Part shown: piece by piece, positions 28,740 through 38,308 of the stretch | Position numbering within the stretch: position 1 is the stretch's first letter | Layout of the letters: every line of letters starts with the position of its first letter | Assembly: GCA_022820945.1 (NCBI GenBank) | Contig: JAJEEP010000140.1 | Location: 1 to 64,000 of the forward strand | DNA length: 64,000 nt | Direction of reading: 5' to 3' | Source of the DNA: Alphaproteobacteria bacterium | GTDB taxonomy: Bacteria; Pseudomonadota; Alphaproteobacteria; UBA828 | Program-made: the position numbers and the translations under genes | Notes under the pieces: generated by a model | The model's input: the letters and a program-made list of their open reading frames with translations, nothing else | The model's database searches: none | What the model was told of the DNA's origin: nothing

Positions 28740-29921
28740 TTAGTCGAAGCTCTCTCCGATCAGGTTCTGGGCGCCACTGGCGCGTTCCATCACGCGCACG
28801 TCCTCGCTCGCCCAGGTGACGGTAACCTGGTCGCCCACCTTGGTCGGGTTGGCGAAATACTCACGGTCCTCGATCACCGCGACGAGGTCCCGCTTCTGCT
28901 CCCGGGTCATGGTGAGCTTGACCCAGTTGCCCTGATATTCGATGGCGTGGACCGTGCCGCCAAGAGTGTTGCCACGATCCAGCTCGATGCTTCCGCCTGC
29001 CAAATGCACCTTGTCGCGGCGGACGCCGAAGTTCACTTCCTCGCCCACTTGGTGACCGTTGCTTGGCAGGTGGAAATTGTCGCCTTCGATGCCCGCGACC
29101 GTCGCCACATTGTTCTCGACGCCAGACACCTTACCGGCGAACACGTTCCAGCCGCCCATGAATTCGGCAACGTAGGTGGTGCGCGGCTCGTCGTAGATCT
29201 CAGGCCCCGTCGCCGCCTGCTCGATGCGGCCGGTGTCCATCACCACGACCATGTCGGCAATCGCCAGCGCCTCCGGCTGAGTATGGGTGACGTGGATGAA
29301 GGTGATGCCGAGGTCGATCTGAATGAACTTCAGCTCGGCGCGCATCTGCAGGCGCAGGAACTCGTCCAGCGCCGAGAGCGGCTCGTCGAGCAGCAGCACC
29401 TTGGGGTTGGTGATCAGCGAGCGGGCGAGCGCGACGCGCTGCTGCTGCCCGCCCGAGAGCTGCGCCGGCATGCGGTCGGCCAGCGGGTCAAGTTGCACGC
29501 GCTTCAGCACCTCGTAGGCGCGCTCGCGGCGCTCGCCCTTGGCAACCCTCTTCATCTTCAGGCTGAAGGCGACATTGTCCAACACGGTCAGATGGGGGAA
29601 GAGCGCGTAGCTCTGGAACATCATCGACGTGCCGCGCTGACCGGTGGGCTTGCCGATTACCGATTCGCCGCCGATCGACACGTCGCCCTCGGTCGGCACC
29701 TCGTGACCCGCAATGATGCGGAGCAGGGTCGTCTTGCCGCAGCCGCTCGGCCCGAGCAGACAACAATAGGAGCCGTCGGGAATCGTGAGGTTTATGTCCT
29801 CGACGGCAACCGTGGGGCCGAACCGCTTGGTCACGCCCCTGATTTCTACATCGCCACGTTCCGCCATGCCCGCCAACGTCCCTTCTGCCTGTACGGGGGT
29901 CTCGTCGCTCCCTTGGGGCAA
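28740..29921 (-). CDS. ABC transporter ATP-binding protein (PotA-like)
   Basis: LLGPSGCGKTTLLRIIAG; LSGGQQQRVALARSL; C-terminal TOBE-like region. Confidence 0.93.
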   Translation of the reverse strand: MPQGSDETPVQAEGTLAGMAERGDVEIRGVTKRFGPTVAVEDINLTIPDGSYCCLLGPSGCGKTTLLRIIAGHEVPTEGDVSIGGESVIGKPTGQRGTSMMFQSYALFPHLTVLDNVAFSLKMKRVAKGERRERAYEVLKRVQLDPLADRMPAQLSGGQQQRVALARSLITNPKVLLLDEPLSALDEFLRLQMRAELKFIQIDLGITFIHVTHTQPEALAIADMVVVMDTGRIEQAATGPEIYDEPRTTYVAEFMGGWNVFAGKVSGVENNVATVAGIEGDNFHLPSNGHQVGEEVNFGVRRDKVHLAGGSIELDRGNTLGGTVHAIEYQGNWVKLTMTREQKRDLVAVIEDREYFANPTKVGDQVTVTWASEDVRVMERASGAQNLIGESFD

Positions 29922-30042
29922 ACGTCGTCTATTCCAAGACAGATTGACATACCGCCCACGCGGCGCAGCCTCAAGTATTTTCTCGATCAGGCCAGCGGGA
30001 TATGCTCGCCGCCCACACGACCAAGGACCGGAGTTTATTGCG

Positions 30043-31212
30043 ATGGCGAACCATGCCGAGACCGTGGACCAGGAACAGGAAGCGCTGATTCTCGACGGAA
30101 TCGAGCGATTCCTGGACCGCGACGTCCGCCCTCACGTCGCCGCGCTCGAGCATGACGACATCTATCCGGAAGACATCGTCGAGAAGATGAAGGAGATGGG
30201 GCTGTTCGGCGCCACCATCTCCGAAGAATTCGGCGGCCTCGGCCTGCCGATCACGACCTACGCCAAGATCATCGAGCGGCTCTCCCACGCCTGGATGTCG
30301 GTGAGCGGGCTGATCAACTCCCACCTCATCATGGCCGCCGCCGTCGAGCGCTTCGGCACCGACGAGCAGCGGGACTCCTACCTGCCCCGCTTCGCGAGCG
30401 GCGAGCTGCGCGGCGGGCTCGCGCTCACGGAGCCGGACTGCGGCACCGACCTGCAGGCGATCCGCACCACGGCCAGGCGCGAGGGCAACAACGCCTACGT
30501 CATCAACGGCGCCAAGACCTGGATCACCAACAGCATCCACGGCTCCTGCCTCGCGCTGCTGGTCAAGACCGACCCCAATGCCGAGCCCAGGCACAAGGGC
30601 ATGAGCCTCTTCCTCGCGGAGAAGGGCGAGGGCTTCCGGGTCAGCCGCAAGCTCCAGAAGCTCGGCTATCGCGGGATCGACACGGCCGAGCTTGCCTTCG
30701 AGGACTACCGGGTCGATGCCGACAAGCTGATCGGCGGGGTCGAGGGCAAGGGCCTCCAGCACGCGCTGAGCGGCCTGGAGCTCGGCCGCATCAACGTTGC
30801 CGCACGCGGAGTCGGCGTCGCCCAGTCGTGCCTCGACGAGGCGGTGCGCTACTCCCAGGAGCGCAAGACCTTCGGCAAGCCGATCGCCCAGCACCAGGCA
30901 ATCCAGATCAAGCTCGCCGACATGGTGACCCGCACCGAGGCCGCACGGCTGCTCACCGAGCGCGCGGCGCTCGCCTACGAGACCGGCCAGCGCTGCGACA
31001 TGGAGGCCGGGATCGCCAAGCTCTTCGCCACCGAGGCCGCGCTCGAGAACAGCATCGAAGCGATGCGCATCCACGGCGGCTACGGCTACTCCAAGGAGTT
31101 CCCCATCGAGCGGATGTACCGCGATGCGCCGCTGCTCTGCATCGGCGAGGGCACCAACGAGATCCAGCGGCTGATCATCGCGCGTCAGCTGATCGAGCGA
31201 AATCCGGCGTGA
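30043..31212 (+). CDS. Acyl-CoA dehydrogenase
   Basis: ALTEPDCGTDLQAIRTTA; MRIHGGYGYSKEFPIERMYRDAPLLCIGEGTNEIQRLIIARQL. Confidence 0.95.
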   Translation: MANHAETVDQEQEALILDGIERFLDRDVRPHVAALEHDDIYPEDIVEKMKEMGLFGATISEEFGGLGLPITTYAKIIERLSHAWMSVSGLINSHLIMAAAVERFGTDEQRDSYLPRFASGELRGGLALTEPDCGTDLQAIRTTARREGNNAYVINGAKTWITNSIHGSCLALLVKTDPNAEPRHKGMSLFLAEKGEGFRVSRKLQKLGYRGIDTAELAFEDYRVDADKLIGGVEGKGLQHALSGLELGRINVAARGVGVAQSCLDEAVRYSQERKTFGKPIAQHQAIQIKLADMVTRTEAARLLTERAALAYETGQRCDMEAGIAKLFATEAALENSIEAMRIHGGYGYSKEFPIERMYRDAPLLCIGEGTNEIQRLIIARQLIERNPA

Positions 31213-32450
31213 GCGACGACGCCACTGCGGCGCCTTCCGCCGGCCCGGTCCGGCCGCTCGAAGGGCTCACCGTCGTCTCTATAGAGCAGTACGGCGCCGC
31301 CCCCTTCGGCACCATGTACCTCGCCGACCTCGGCGCGGACGTCATCAAGATCGAGAACCACAAGGCCGGCGGCGAGATGGGCCGCCACGTGCTGCCCTAC
31401 GCCGAGGACGGCGACAGCCTCTTCTTCCAGACCTTCAGCTGCAACAAGCGCTGCATCGCGCTGGACCTGAAGAAGCCCCGCGGCCGGGAGATTCTGGAGC
31501 GGCTGGCGGGACGCGCCGACGCCCTGATCAACAACCTGCGGGGCGACCTGCCGGGCACACTCGGGCTCGACCACAAGAGCCTGAAGGCGGCCAACCCGCG
31601 CCTCGTCTGCGTGCACCTCTCCGCTTACGGCCGCGACAACGAGCGCGCCGCCTGGCCCGGCCTCGACTACGTGATGCAGGCGGAGGCCGGTTACCTCTCC
31701 ATGACCGGGGAGCCGGACAGCGTGCCGACCCGCTTCGGGCTCTCGGTGGTCGATTTCATGGGCGGGCTGACCGCGGCGCTCGCGCTGGTCTCGGGCGTCA
31801 TGCGGGCGCGTGCGACCGGCCAGGGCATGGACATCGACACCCCGCTCTACGACGTGGCGATGAACAATCTGAGCTATCCCGCGACCTGGCACCTCAACGA
31901 GGGCTTCGAGCCGAGACGCGTGGCGCGCTCGGGCCATCCCTCGCTGGTGCCGAGCGAACTCTACCGCACCGCCGACGGCTGGATCTTCGTGATGGCCAAC
32001 AAGGCGAACTTCTGGCCCGCGCTCTGCCAGGCCATGGAGCGGCCCGAGTGGATCGACGATCCCCTGATGCGGGGTTTTGCGGCGCGCTACGAGAACCGGG
32101 ACGAGGTGATGCGGCGGCTGGAGGCGGTGTTCCTGACCCGCACCACGGAGGCGTGGCTGGAGCGGCTCGCCGGGGTCCTCCCCTGCGCGCCGGTCAACGA
32201 CGTGGCGGGCGCGCTCGCGAGCGACTTCGCCGAGCGGCGGCGCATGGTGCAGGAGGTGGCGCATCCCGAACGCGGCACCATGCGCATGGTGCGCCAGCCG
32301 ATCACGGTGGACGGCGCGGTCATGCCCCGCAGCGCGGCGCCTGCGCTCGGCGCGGATACCGCCGCCATTCTCGCCGACCTGGGCTACACGCCCGACGAGA
32401 TCGAGGCGCTGGAGGCCGACGGCACGATCCACCGTGCCAGTGGCTCATAG
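31209..32450 (+). CDS. CaiB/BaiF family CoA transferase
   Basis: PLEGLTVVSIEQYGAAPFGTMYLADLGADVIKIENHKAGGEMGR; GTG start overlaps the preceding TGA. Confidence 0.93.
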   Translation: MSDDATAAPSAGPVRPLEGLTVVSIEQYGAAPFGTMYLADLGADVIKIENHKAGGEMGRHVLPYAEDGDSLFFQTFSCNKRCIALDLKKPRGREILERLAGRADALINNLRGDLPGTLGLDHKSLKAANPRLVCVHLSAYGRDNERAAWPGLDYVMQAEAGYLSMTGEPDSVPTRFGLSVVDFMGGLTAALALVSGVMRARATGQGMDIDTPLYDVAMNNLSYPATWHLNEGFEPRRVARSGHPSLVPSELYRTADGWIFVMANKANFWPALCQAMERPEWIDDPLMRGFAARYENRDEVMRRLEAVFLTRTTEAWLERLAGVLPCAPVNDVAGALASDFAERRRMVQEVAHPERGTMRMVRQPITVDGAVMPRSAAPALGADTAAILADLGYTPDEIEALEADGTIHRASGS

Positions 32451-32459
32451 CGCCGGTTG

Positions 32460-32801
32460 CTACGAAGGCTCTTCCGGGACCAGATCTTCGAGCTGGGCGA
32501 TGAGGCGGGGAATGTCCTGCTCCACCGTCTCCCACACACGCACCAGGTTGATGTCGAAATAGCCGTGTACAAGCCGATTCCGCATTCCGACAATTTCCGC
32601 CCAGGGGATGTCGGGGTGCGCTTGCTTGGTATCGGCACCGATGCGTGACGCTGCCTCCCCGACGATCTCCACCGCCTTCATGATCGCAAGTTGCAAAGTC
32701 CGGCTCTGCTTGAAGTCAGAGAGCGTCGCCCCCCGCGCCATGTCGTGCGCTTCGCGCGCGGCCATCAACATGTCGAGCAACAGGGCATTCTCATGCCGCA
32801 T
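32460..32801 (-). CDS. hepT: HepT-like HEPN ribonuclease toxin (DUF86)
   Basis: MRNRLVHGYFDINL (HEPN RxxxxxH) with partner nucleotidyltransferase directly upstream. Confidence 0.9.
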   Translation of the reverse strand: MRHENALLLDMLMAAREAHDMARGATLSDFKQSRTLQLAIMKAVEIVGEAASRIGADTKQAHPDIPWAEIVGMRNRLVHGYFDINLVRVWETVEQDIPRLIAQLEDLVPEEPS

Positions 32802-33102
32802 AGATGGTCTCGGCCGACTGGAGAATGGCCTTGCGGCGTATGTAGTTCCTGCTCGTCTCGATCCCTGCGCGTTCGGCCAGGTCCACCTCGCGTCCGAAGA
32901 GCGATTTGAGTTCCCCTTCCATGCGGACCATGTCGAAGAGCGTGTGCCGGGCCGCGTCGTCGAACGAGACCAGCACGTCGATGTCGCTGTCCGGGCCGAA
33001 ATCGTCGCGCAGCACGGAGCCGAAGAGCGCAAGCTCCGTCACCTGCCAGCGCTCGCAGAAGGCGGCGATTCCGTCGGCAGGAATGGCGATGCGGGCGGTC
33101 AT
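32791..33102 (-). CDS. mntA: MntA-like minimal nucleotidyltransferase antitoxin
   Basis: ALFGSVLRDDFGPDSDIDVLVSF (GSx10DxD). Confidence 0.9.
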   Translation of the reverse strand: MTARIAIPADGIAAFCERWQVTELALFGSVLRDDFGPDSDIDVLVSFDDAARHTLFDMVRMEGELKSLFGREVDLAERAGIETSRNYIRRKAILQSAETIYAA

Positions 33103-33128
33103 GCCGGAATGGCCGAGAGTTGCCCCGG

Positions 33129-34553
33129 TCAGGCGAGGCTGAGCAGCGCCGCGACCTCCGCCGGCGTGGAGTCGCCGTCGAGCGCCATCACCGCGTCCAG
33201 CGCGCGCTCGGCCCGGTCGGGCGCGAGCGTCATCGCCGCGTTGTCGCGGAACTTGGCGACGATCTCGTCGGCGCTGAGCGGGCGGGTGTCGGCGCCGCGG
33301 TTGACCTGCTCGCGGTGGCGGAGCGTGCGGCCGTCCGTGGTGCGGATGACCACCTCGCCCGAGTAGTAGGTCGGGAACGCGGAATTGGGATCGACCCGGT
33401 AGGCGATCTTGTCGCAGAGCGCGAGCGCCGCCGGGTCGGTGTAGGCCTCCGATTCCAGCTCGGCGAGTGTGAAACGCCCGCGCGAGAGCACGCTCGCGAT
33501 CATGTAGTGGGCGCTGAACTGCGCCTCGTAGGCGCTCGCCGGGCGGCGCTTGGCGGCCTCGGGCTCGCACACCACGCTGACGCAGCCCTCGCCGATGAGC
33601 GCGTCCACGCTCTCGACATCTGCGGGCGTGAGCCCGTGCTCGTCGCGCAGCGCCTGCGCTGCATCGCCCAGCGCATGGACCAGGTGGCAGGCCGGATAGG
33701 GCTTGATACCGATGCGCAGCATCTCCCAGTCCTCGCAGAGGCCGGCGGTGCACATCGCCCAGTCGATCTCCGCATCGGGTGCGCCGTAGAGCGCGTAGAG
33801 GCCGAAGCGCCCTTCGTAGGGCTCGGCCGGGCCCTGGAACCCCTGCTGGGCGAGGGCCGCGGCGCTGATGCCGGCGAGCGCCGCCCAGCCGGGGTGCATC
33901 CGCTTGGTCCAGGCGCCGTCGTCCAGGAACTGCAGGCTGCCGGCGGCCATGCTGAGCGCGATGCCCTGGGCGTGGGCAAGCTGGGCTTCGGTCATGCCCG
34001 CGAGCCGTCCGGCGGCGAGTGCCGCGCCGAACACGCCGACCATGCCTGTGGGATGGAAGCCCAAGCGATGGAAGCCGCCTTGCGCCGCGGCGGCGATGCG
34101 GGCCGCGCCCTCGATCGCCACGAGATAGGCTTCCAGCATCTCCCGACCCGAGGCGCCGTGCCGCTGCCCTGCGGCCAGCACCGTCGGCACCGCGCTGGTC
34201 GTGGCGTGAATCACGCCGCCGACATGGGTGTCGTCGTAGTCGAGGCCGTGGATGAGGAAGCCGTTCATCTGCGCGGCATCGCGCAGCGGCAGACTGGCCG
34301 GCATCCCGATGACCGGATAGGGCCCGTCGCCGGCCAGGCCGTGGATGGCGGTCAGCGTCTTGTGGCTGAAGTCGTAGCGCGACGCCGCGAGGCCGATGCC
34401 CACCGCATCGAGGATGTGCAGCTTGGCGCGCTCCACCACGGCCTCCGGCACGTCCTCCAGGGTGAGCGCGCGGGCGAAGCGCGCGAGCGTGCGCGCGATC
34501 GGCTCGCTCGGCGCGGGTTCGGATAGCGGGGCGGTCGCTTCGGCGAGGGCCAT
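33129..34553 (-). CDS. MmgE/PrpD family protein
   Basis: HGLDYDDTHVGGVIHATTSAVPTVLA; AARIAAAAQGGFHRLGFHPTGMVGVFGAALAAGRL. Confidence 0.93.
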   Translation of the reverse strand: MALAEATAPLSEPAPSEPIARTLARFARALTLEDVPEAVVERAKLHILDAVGIGLAASRYDFSHKTLTAIHGLAGDGPYPVIGMPASLPLRDAAQMNGFLIHGLDYDDTHVGGVIHATTSAVPTVLAAGQRHGASGREMLEAYLVAIEGAARIAAAAQGGFHRLGFHPTGMVGVFGAALAAGRLAGMTEAQLAHAQGIALSMAAGSLQFLDDGAWTKRMHPGWAALAGISAAALAQQGFQGPAEPYEGRFGLYALYGAPDAEIDWAMCTAGLCEDWEMLRIGIKPYPACHLVHALGDAAQALRDEHGLTPADVESVDALIGEGCVSVVCEPEAAKRRPASAYEAQFSAHYMIASVLSRGRFTLAELESEAYTDPAALALCDKIAYRVDPNSAFPTYYSGEVVIRTTDGRTLRHREQVNRGADTRPLSADEIVAKFRDNAAMTLAPDRAERALDAVMALDGDSTPAEVAALLSLA

Positions 34554-34678
34554 CGGGAGTCTCTGTCGTCGTGGGGGAACAGTTGATCCCCACTTTAGCA
34601 CGGCAGCCCGCCACTTTGGACGCCGCCCCCGCTGTGCCATGGTGAGCGCGCCACGCACCGCAGCCCGGAAAGGACGCC

Positions 34679-35365
34679 ATGACCGCGCAACTCATCACGC
34701 CTGCCCTCTTCGACTTCCTGCGCGAGCTCGGGGCCAACAACGAGCGGCCGTGGTTCGAGGAGAACAAGGCGCGCTACCAGGCCGAAGTGCGCGACCCCAT
34801 GCTCGACTTCATCCAGGCCTTCGCGGAGCCGCTGGCGGAGATCAGTCCGCACTTCCGCGCCGACCCCAGGGCCAACGGCGGCTCGCTCTTCCGCATCTAT
34901 CGGGACACGCGGTTCTCCAAGGACAAGACGCCCTACAAGACCAACGTGGGGGCGCACTTCCGCCACGAGGCAGGCAAGGACGCGCACGCGCCGGGCTTCT
35001 ACCTGCACCTGGAGCCCGGCATGTGCTTCGCCGGCTGCGGCGTCTGGCATCCGGACAGTCCCACGCTCGGCCGGATCCGCGATGCCATCGTCGAGAAGCC
35101 GGAGGAATGGACGCGGATCACCACGGGCGCCGACTTCTGCCGGACCTTCCGGCTGGCGGGCGAGGCGCTCAAGCGCCCGCCGCGCGGCTACGACCCCGAG
35201 CATTCCCTGATCGAGGACCTCAAGCGCAAGGACTTCGTGGTGATCGCGGACGTGGAGGAGGCCGAAGCGGTCCGTCCCGACTTCCTCGACCGCTTCGCGG
35301 CGATCGCGCGCGCGGGCGGCGAGTTCACCGACTTCCTGTGCAAGGCGGTCGGCGTGCCGTTCTAG
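34679..35365 (+). CDS. DUF2461 domain-containing protein (TIGR02453-like)
   Basis: LRELGANNERPWFEENKARY...DTRFSKDKTPYKTNVGAHFRH...PGFYLHLEPG. Confidence 0.92.
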   Translation: MTAQLITPALFDFLRELGANNERPWFEENKARYQAEVRDPMLDFIQAFAEPLAEISPHFRADPRANGGSLFRIYRDTRFSKDKTPYKTNVGAHFRHEAGKDAHAPGFYLHLEPGMCFAGCGVWHPDSPTLGRIRDAIVEKPEEWTRITTGADFCRTFRLAGEALKRPPRGYDPEHSLIEDLKRKDFVVIADVEEAEAVRPDFLDRFAAIARAGGEFTDFLCKAVGVPF

Positions 35366-35379
35366 CTCGCGCGCGGCGC

Positions 35380-36753
35380 TCAGAGCCGGGCGACGGTCTC
35401 GGAGAACCGGGCCCGCCTGAGCAGCCGGCCGCGGCCGGGCGAGGCCAGAACCCGGCCACGGTCAACCACCACCTCCCCGCGCGAGAGCGTCAGGCGCGGC
35501 CATCCCTGGACCTCCCAGCCTTCGAAGGGGTCCCAGTCCGCCGCCGAGTGCATGTCTTCCGCACGGATGGTCTTCCTGGCCTCGGGATCGAACGCCACGA
35601 TGTCCGCATCTGCGCCGATGGCGATGGTGCCCTTGCGGGGATAGAGCCCGAAGAGCCGAGCCGGGTTGGTCGCCGTGACCTCGACCATGCGGTTGAGGCT
35701 GAGCCGCCGCTTCAGCACGCCCTGCGAATAGAGCAGCGGGACCATGGTCTCCAGCCCGGCCATGCCGGCGAGAATCTCGTCCACCTTGTCGAAGGTCTTC
35801 TTCTGCTGAAACGACCAGCCGTCATGGTCGGTGGCGACGGTCTGCAGGACCCCACTCTCCAGCCCCTGCCATAGGATCTCCATCTGGTCGGCCTCGCGGA
35901 GAGGAGGCCAGCCGGCGTAGAGGATGCCGTCCTCTTCCTCCATCCGGGCGCGCGAGAAGTGGAGGTAGCAGGGCCGGGTCTCGCCGTAGACCGTGTGGCC
36001 CCTGCCGCGTGCATTGGCGAGGCTCTCCAAGCTTTCCTCGCAGGAGAGGTGGACGAGGTAGGCCGGCACCTCCGCCACCTGCGCCATGCCGATGCCCCGC
36101 ATGGCGGCGATGCCTTCCGCGGCGCGCGGCCTGGATTCGGCGAAGTAAGCGGCGCCGTACTTGCCGTCCGCGTTGAAGCGGCGGGCCAGGTATTCCAGGC
36201 AGCAGGCGTCCTCGACGTGCAGGTTGACCAGCCCGCCGTGGCGGCCGACCTGCGCCATCATCCGCATGAAGCCGCCGATGTTCTGCTCGAACGTCCCCAT
36301 CATGAAGATCTTGAAGCTGGTGTGGCCGTCCGCGATGACGTCGGGGATCTGCTGGATCGTGGCGTCGTCGGGCTCGAAGACGGCGACATGAAAGCCGTAG
36401 TCGATGACGGCCTTGTCGCGGGCCTTGGCGTGCCACGCCTGGATCGTCTCCAGCGGGGTCTGGCCGGGGCCGGGCAGGGCGTAGTCGATGAGCGTGGTGA
36501 CACCGCCGCAGGCCGCCGCGACAGTGCCGCTATGGAAATCCTCGACCGATTGCAGGCCCTGGAACTCCACGTCGACGTGGGTGTGCACGTCGACGGCGCC
36601 CGGCAGCAGATAGAGGTCCGAAACGTCGATCTCGCGGGCCGCCGGGCCGAGGCCGAAGCCGAGGCGGACGATCCTGCCGCCTTCGATGCCGACGTCGGCG
36701 TCAAAGGTGTCACCGGCCGTCACGACCGTGCCGCCGCGCAGGATCAGGTCCAT
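35380..36753 (-). CDS. Dihydropyrimidinase / D-hydantoinase-like amidohydrolase
   Basis: GAVDVHTHVDVEFQGLQSVEDFHSGTVAAACGGVTTLIDYA; SFKIFMMGTF; VHLSCEESLE. Confidence 0.92.
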   Translation of the reverse strand: MDLILRGGTVVTAGDTFDADVGIEGGRIVRLGFGLGPAAREIDVSDLYLLPGAVDVHTHVDVEFQGLQSVEDFHSGTVAAACGGVTTLIDYALPGPGQTPLETIQAWHAKARDKAVIDYGFHVAVFEPDDATIQQIPDVIADGHTSFKIFMMGTFEQNIGGFMRMMAQVGRHGGLVNLHVEDACCLEYLARRFNADGKYGAAYFAESRPRAAEGIAAMRGIGMAQVAEVPAYLVHLSCEESLESLANARGRGHTVYGETRPCYLHFSRARMEEEDGILYAGWPPLREADQMEILWQGLESGVLQTVATDHDGWSFQQKKTFDKVDEILAGMAGLETMVPLLYSQGVLKRRLSLNRMVEVTATNPARLFGLYPRKGTIAIGADADIVAFDPEARKTIRAEDMHSAADWDPFEGWEVQGWPRLTLSRGEVVVDRGRVLASPGRGRLLRRARFSETVARL

Positions 36754-36782
36754 CTCAATCCCTCCCTTCCGGCCGCTCCCGT

Positions 36783-37772
36783 TCAGGTATCGAGGCGGAC
36801 GACGCCATTCTCCACCAGCACGCGGTCGTCGAGGCGGACGGTGGGGCGGTAGATGACCATGTCGAGGTGGACGCGGCAGCGCACCGTGCCGCCGTAATAA
36901 ATGTTGTCACCGAACGCGATGTGGACGTTGCCGCGCGCCTTCTTCTCCTCCTGGAAGCTGCCGTTGCGGAGGCACGCGCCGTTGAGGCCGATGCCGAACT
37001 CCGCGATGTTGTCGGCGTCGGGCACCGTCTCCAGGATGTGGCGAAGATGTGCGGCTTCGGGCCCCTCCCCGCTCACGCTCACGGCCCGTCCGCCCCTCAC
37101 CTCGACCCGGATCGGCGTCGCCGGCCGGGCGATGCCGGTGCCAGGCCCGTCGATCGCGATCACGCCCTCGGCCTTGCCTTCGAGCGGGCGGGAGGATACC
37201 TCGCCGTCGGAGAATGCGGCGTTCTTGCCCGCCTCGGTGGCGTAGCCGCACTCCACGACCACCGTGTCGGAGCCGATGGGCGCCGCGATATCGGTGCCGG
37301 CCTCCGTCGTGATACGCATGGTGTGCCCGGCCGCCCAGATCGCCGCCAGCGCCTGGCCTTCGGCGTAGAGCGCGCGGTAATCGGCGAGCGCGCCGCCGCT
37401 GGTAAAGTTGTCGAGGCTGCGCATCACCATGGACATGGTACGGATGCGCTTCTCCGTCAGAAGCTCCTTGACGCGGGCGGCATAGGCCGGCGCGCCGCCG
37501 GAGCCGGTCAGGCTGATCAGCACGTCGGTCCGCTCGAAGGCCGCCTCGACCATCGGGCTGAGCTCGTTCTTCCGCTCGGGCGGGCGCGAGGGCTGATGCA
37601 GGATGGCCCACTCCGCGCCGACCGAGGCTGCCACGTCGGCCAGCGCACGGACCATCGCCATCGCGCTGTGATCGTCGATGACGATCGCCACCGTCTCGCC
37701 GGCCTTGATCGCGAGCAGCTCACGCCCGACGAGGCGAGCGCTCTCGACCACGTCGATGGTCGCCAGCGCCAC
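36783..37772 (-). CDS. M29 aminopeptidase-like / NicX (2,5-dihydroxypyridine dioxygenase)-like protein
   Basis: Overall M29-like pattern; EFGIGLNGACLRNGSFQEEKKARGNVHIAFGDNIYYGGTVRCRVHLDMV. Confidence 0.75.
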   Translation of the reverse strand: MALATIDVVESARLVGRELLAIKAGETVAIVIDDHSAMAMVRALADVAASVGAEWAILHQPSRPPERKNELSPMVEAAFERTDVLISLTGSGGAPAYAARVKELLTEKRIRTMSMVMRSLDNFTSGGALADYRALYAEGQALAAIWAAGHTMRITTEAGTDIAAPIGSDTVVVECGYATEAGKNAAFSDGEVSSRPLEGKAEGVIAIDGPGTGIARPATPIRVEVRGGRAVSVSGEGPEAAHLRHILETVPDADNIAEFGIGLNGACLRNGSFQEEKKARGNVHIAFGDNIYYGGTVRCRVHLDMVIYRPTVRLDDRVLVENGVVRLDT

Positions 37773-37802
37773 GGCTGGAGTCTCCGGCGGGGTGGCCCGT
37801 CC

Positions 37803-38237
37803 CTAGCGCGCTTTCGCTGGCGGCGGAGAGCCCTTATCGAACGCGGGCAGGCCGTCCGGGAACCGGACCCAGGGATGCCGGCTCTCGTTCCAGACCACGC
37901 GAGAGGGCGCGCCGAAGCCGGGCGCGCCGAAGCAGCCAACGGCCACGCCGAAATGGTCGGGGCGAAGCTCGGCAAACCAGTAGACGCTGGTGCCGCACGA
38001 GGGGCAGAAGTTGATCGAGACCGTCAGCCCCGAATCCGCCACCCGCGTGTAGTTGCCCGCCGCGCCCTCCGCCGAGACCGCCTCCTTGCGGAAGTAGGCG
38101 CCGACGCCGAAGGGGCTGCCGGTGCGGCGCTGGCAGGCGATGCAGCTGCAAGCGACGACGAGGTCCGGATCGCCGGTCGTCGTCACCCGCAGCCCGCCGC
38201 AGCCGCATGTCGCCCGGTGAGTGTCTTGGCCGGTCAT
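37803..38237 (-). CDS. GFA family (glutathione-dependent formaldehyde-activating-like) protein
   Basis: CGCGGLRV...CSCIACQRRTGSPFGVGAYF...FCPSCGTSVYW. Confidence 0.9.
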   Translation of the reverse strand: MTGQDTHRATCGCGGLRVTTTGDPDLVVACSCIACQRRTGSPFGVGAYFRKEAVSAEGAAGNYTRVADSGLTVSINFCPSCGTSVYWFAELRPDHFGVAVGCFGAPGFGAPSRVVWNESRHPWVRFPDGLPAFDKGSPPPAKAR

Positions 38238-38308
38238 GGGAGCCTCCGCCGCTCGATTCGATCAGTCCACCTTAGCCGCCCGGTTGGCGCTCGCATACCG
38301 CGCGGTTG

